Shown here in pieces: positions 62,113 through 64,000 of a stretch of DNA of 64,000 bases (position 1 is its first letter; each line of letters begins with the position of its first letter). The notes beneath the pieces were generated by a model. The model searched no databases. It saw only the letters and a program-made list of their open reading frames with translations, and had not been told where the DNA came from. Both the position numbers and the translations under genes were made by a program. The DNA comes from Candidatus Zixiibacteriota bacterium (GTDB lineage Bacteria > Zixibacteria > MSB-5A5 > GN15 > FEB-12), in NCBI GenBank assembly GCA_040753875.1, contig JBFMDV010000005.1:369142-433141 (forward strand). The letters run 5' to 3'.

Positions 62113-63390
62113 CTACGGCGCGCTGGGAAGCCTGCGGGCCACCCGCACGCGCTTGATGCGCTGGCCTTCGATCGCCTCAACTGTGAATTCCAGGTCGTGC
62201 CAGGAGATTGCAGCTCCTTCTCTTGGTACCGAGCCGACAAGGTCATAAATCAGTCCGCCGACCGTGTCGTAGACTCCCTGCTCGTAATCCGTGCCAAGAT
62301 GATCCTGTAGGTCCTCCATGAGAAGTCCGGCATCAACCAGGTATTGCCCATTGCCGACGGCCTGAAAGTCCGCCTCCTCCAGATCATGTTCATCCTGTAT
62401 CTCCCCCACGATCTCTTCGAGTACGTCTTCGAGTGTCACCAGGCCGGAAACGCCTCCGTATTCATCAACCACAATAGCAATGTGCAGCTTTTTCATTTTG
62501 AATTCGCGAAGCAGTTCACCGATAACCTTGGATTCCGGCACGAAAAACGGCTTGCGCATATAGGCACTCATCACGAATTCCTCACCCGGCGCCGGAAGGT
62601 TCGTGAACAGGTCCTTGACATACAGGATGCCGGTAATATGGTCGATAGTCCCCTCGTAGACGGGGAACCGGGAATGGCCGTCGGCACGGATCAACTCCCT
62701 GATTTCGCGGAAGCTCATCGATCGTTCTATACCGGTGATGTCTATCCGCGGCACCATGATCTCCCGGACAACCGTCTGGTCCAGCAGGAAGATGCCGCCG
62801 ATCATCTTTTTTTCGTCCTCTTCGACCAGCGTTTCGCCAATGCCGGCGTCATCGGCGAGTGTTTCGATAGCTCGCTCGACTATCTCTTCCTTCTCATCCT
62901 CAGTCGGCTGGTCTTCCGCCTTCACGCGAGCCATTGCATATCGATACACGACCAGCACCGGCAGAAAGACCACGTACACGGTAGTCACCAGCCAGAAGTA
63001 GCGAGGAAACAGTCTGTTCATGGCCCGCCGAGAGGAACGCCGCGGCAGATACTCAAAGAAGAACAGGTGAATGAGCCATACAATGACAAGCCCAACCGGT
63101 ATCGGGTAGTACGGACTGATATCGACCCGCTGCGAAAGGGACCGCACGAAGAAGATGGTCATGGCAGAGTTCAGGATCAAAACGAACGACTTGAAGACCG
63201 TCGCGATCTGCGTGAGCGCGCGCGGATCGCCGGCCAGACGCATGACGTACTCGCGGCGTCGGCCGCTCATCCTGGGAATCATTGAGATAATCTCTTCCGG
63301 ATCAAGGTACACGGCCAGCGAGTACAAAGAGACGACGTATCCCGTAATCAACGCGCCGGTGGCAATGAGGAAATACAAGAGCGCGTCCAT
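62113..63390 (-). CDS. CNNM/CorC-type membrane protein (DUF21, two CBS, CorC_HlyC domain)
   Basis: A 425-residue protein. The N-terminal DUF21 domain (about residues 1-190) has four membrane segments. A CBS pair (about 210-335: [53 protein letters not shown]) and a CorC/HlyC transporter-associated domain (about 345-420) follow. Members export Mg2+ or Co2+, or are described as hemolysin homologues. It lies 6 nt after ybeY in the conserved pgpH-ybeY-corC order. Confidence 0.92.
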   Translation of the reverse strand: MDALLYFLIATGALITGYVVSLYSLAVYLDPEEIISMIPRMSGRRREYVMRLAGDPRALTQIATVFKSFVLILNSAMTIFFVRSLSQRVDISPYYPIPVGLVIVWLIHLFFFEYLPRRSSRRAMNRLFPRYFWLVTTVYVVFLPVLVVYRYAMARVKAEDQPTEDEKEEIVERAIETLADDAGIGETLVEEDEKKMIGGIFLLDQTVVREIMVPRIDITGIERSMSFREIRELIRADGHSRFPVYEGTIDHITGILYVKDLFTNLPAPGEEFVMSAYMRKPFFVPESKVIGELLREFKMKKLHIAIVVDEYGGVSGLVTLEDVLEEIVGEIQDEHDLEEADFQAVGNGQYLVDAGLLMEDLQDHLGTDYEQGVYDTVGGLIYDLVGSVPREGAAISWHDLEFTVEAIEGQRIKRVRVARRLPSAP

Positions 63391-63396
63391 AGCCGG

Positions 63397-63828
63397 CTAC
63401 CTCCCGCAAACCTCGGCCAGATATAGCGCTTCGCGTGCTTTCATGCGGGCAGCTTCGGACGGCTTCTTGTGGTTGTAGCCGAACAGATGGAGCAGGCCGT
63501 GGCAGACGAGCCACAGGAACTCATCGACCAGCGGCCGCGCGGCTGACTCAGCCTGGCGACGAGCGGTCGGGACGGAGATATATATCTCGCCAAACACCGC
63601 ACTCTCGCGCGTTGGCTGGTCGAGATTGAACGACAACACGTCGGTCGGCTTATCCATCCGGCGGTAGGTGCGGTTCAATGCGCGGATCTTCTGGTCAGTC
63701 GTGAACACCAGGTTGATATCGGCTCGCCAGTCATGGGCTGCCTCGCCGGCCACGACCAGTTCAAACAGCTCGCGTATCTTCTTCCCCGGCAGCCGGGTCC
63801 TGGCCTCACGGTACATCCTCAATTGCAT
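63397..63828 (-). CDS. ybeY: rRNA maturation endoribonuclease YbeY
   Basis: A 143-residue metal-dependent RNase acting on 16S rRNA 3' end maturation and ribosome quality control. The three-His zinc motif H-G-x-x-H-L-x-G-Y-x-H is present (HGLLHLFGYNH), with DVLSFNLD upstream. The ATG at 63828 is 1 nt after the stop of the PgpH-type gene. Confidence 0.94.
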   Translation of the reverse strand: MQLRMYREARTRLPGKKIRELFELVVAGEAAHDWRADINLVFTTDQKIRALNRTYRRMDKPTDVLSFNLDQPTRESAVFGEIYISVPTARRQAESAARPLVDEFLWLVCHGLLHLFGYNHKKPSEAARMKAREALYLAEVCGR

Positions 63829-63829
63829 G

Positions 63830-64000
63830 TCACACCCTCCCCTTCTCCTTCTGTGGATAGGCCACGCGCTGGTGGAAGGCGCCGATCAGCATCTGCGCGA
63901 ACGCTTCGCGAATTCGCGCCAGATCACGTAACGTCAGCGGGCACTCGTCGAGTTCTCCCGACTGGAAGCGGTCGTTGATGATCCGCTGGATCAGACTTTG
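63830..64000 (-). CDS. C-terminal end of a 7TM-HD phosphohydrolase (PgpH type, partial)
   Basis: The last 56 codons are in the window. The residues II-NDRFQSGELDECPLTLRDLARIREAF and GAFHQRVAYP fit the conserved C-terminus of YqfF/PgpH cyclic-di-AMP phosphodiesterases as I remember it. Its position directly before ybeY is the usual one. The HD active site lies outside the window. Confidence 0.7.
   Translation of the reverse strand, partial: QSLIQRIINDRFQSGELDECPLTLRDLARIREAFAQMLIGAFHQRVAYPQKEKGRV

Noticed and set aside
1-64000. Prophage, insertion sequence, toxin-antitoxin or defence system
   Set aside because: I saw no transposase, integrase, terminal inverted repeats, phage structural genes or known defence proteins. 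Gene order and base composition look uniform across the window.

Overview
The window is one contiguous stretch of bacterial chromosome, moderately GC-rich and densely coded, with no mobile element, CRISPR array, rRNA or tRNA gene that I can recognise. The gene content points to a member of the Fibrobacteres-Chlorobi-Bacteroidetes (FCB) superphylum, probably a candidate lineage of the Zixibacteria type. The evidence is TonB-dependent receptors with carboxypeptidase-like N-terminal domains, four PorV/PorQ-like outer-membrane proteins, and large secreted proteins. Two of the secreted proteins carry the 'NYPNPFNPST' C-terminal tail typical of type IX secretion cargo in this group. A class II ribonucleotide reductase, a FeoAB system and multiheme cytochromes suggest life at low oxygen. 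The taxonomic placement is inference.

Layout. 1-8244 (minus): the first few codons of a possible flavoprotein, a secreted HExxH protein, and a surface module of TonB receptor, large FN3 protein and PorV-like protein. 8477-13521 (plus): a translationally coupled signalling operon of ABC-type substrate-binding protein, histidine kinase, two stand-alone receivers and a receiver-kinase hybrid. 13548-17806 (minus): pyrE, acpS, a hypothetical gene and nrdJ, followed by a small plus-strand membrane protein. 18475-24103 (minus): a secreted propeller protein, two PorV-like proteins and an isocitrate dehydrogenase. 24473-25561 (plus): a six-heme-site lipoprotein. 25626-27703 (minus): etfA and a dihydrouridine synthase. 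27827-31749 (plus): an FHA protein, a metallophosphoesterase and a CHASE2 Ser/Thr kinase.

31834-42252 (minus) is a long run of tightly packed genes. It starts with fur, a small cytochrome, feoA, feoB and a Cys-rich FeoB partner. It continues through ecfT, truA, a transaldolase-like aldolase, purB, psd, pssA, purS, purQ, a DUF4321 membrane protein, tatA and a hypothetical gene. A good Fur box lies upstream of fur. 42449-48241 (minus): two large secreted proteases (M6 and S8). 48527-50704 (plus): a GT39-like glycosyltransferase with TPRs. 50777-57367 (minus): a second TonB receptor/PorV/lipoprotein module, in which the receptor carries an inserted block of seven calcium-loop-like repeats. 57677-64000 (minus): a lipoate ligase homologue, a TPR/sigma-54 activator, a small exported protein, a CNNM/CorC protein, ybeY and the end of a PgpH-type HD phosphohydrolase.

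Most of the accessory content concerns the cell surface and signalling: two receptor modules, four PorV-like proteins, secreted proteases with sorting tails, and two separate multi-protein signalling clusters. The most unusual items are the calcium-loop block in the 54023-57367 receptor, the repeated receptor/PorV/surface-protein gene set, the substrate-binding-protein signalling operon, and the heme proteins with non-canonical binding sites or ligands. All assignments rest on reading the sequence and recalled family motifs; no database search was run.
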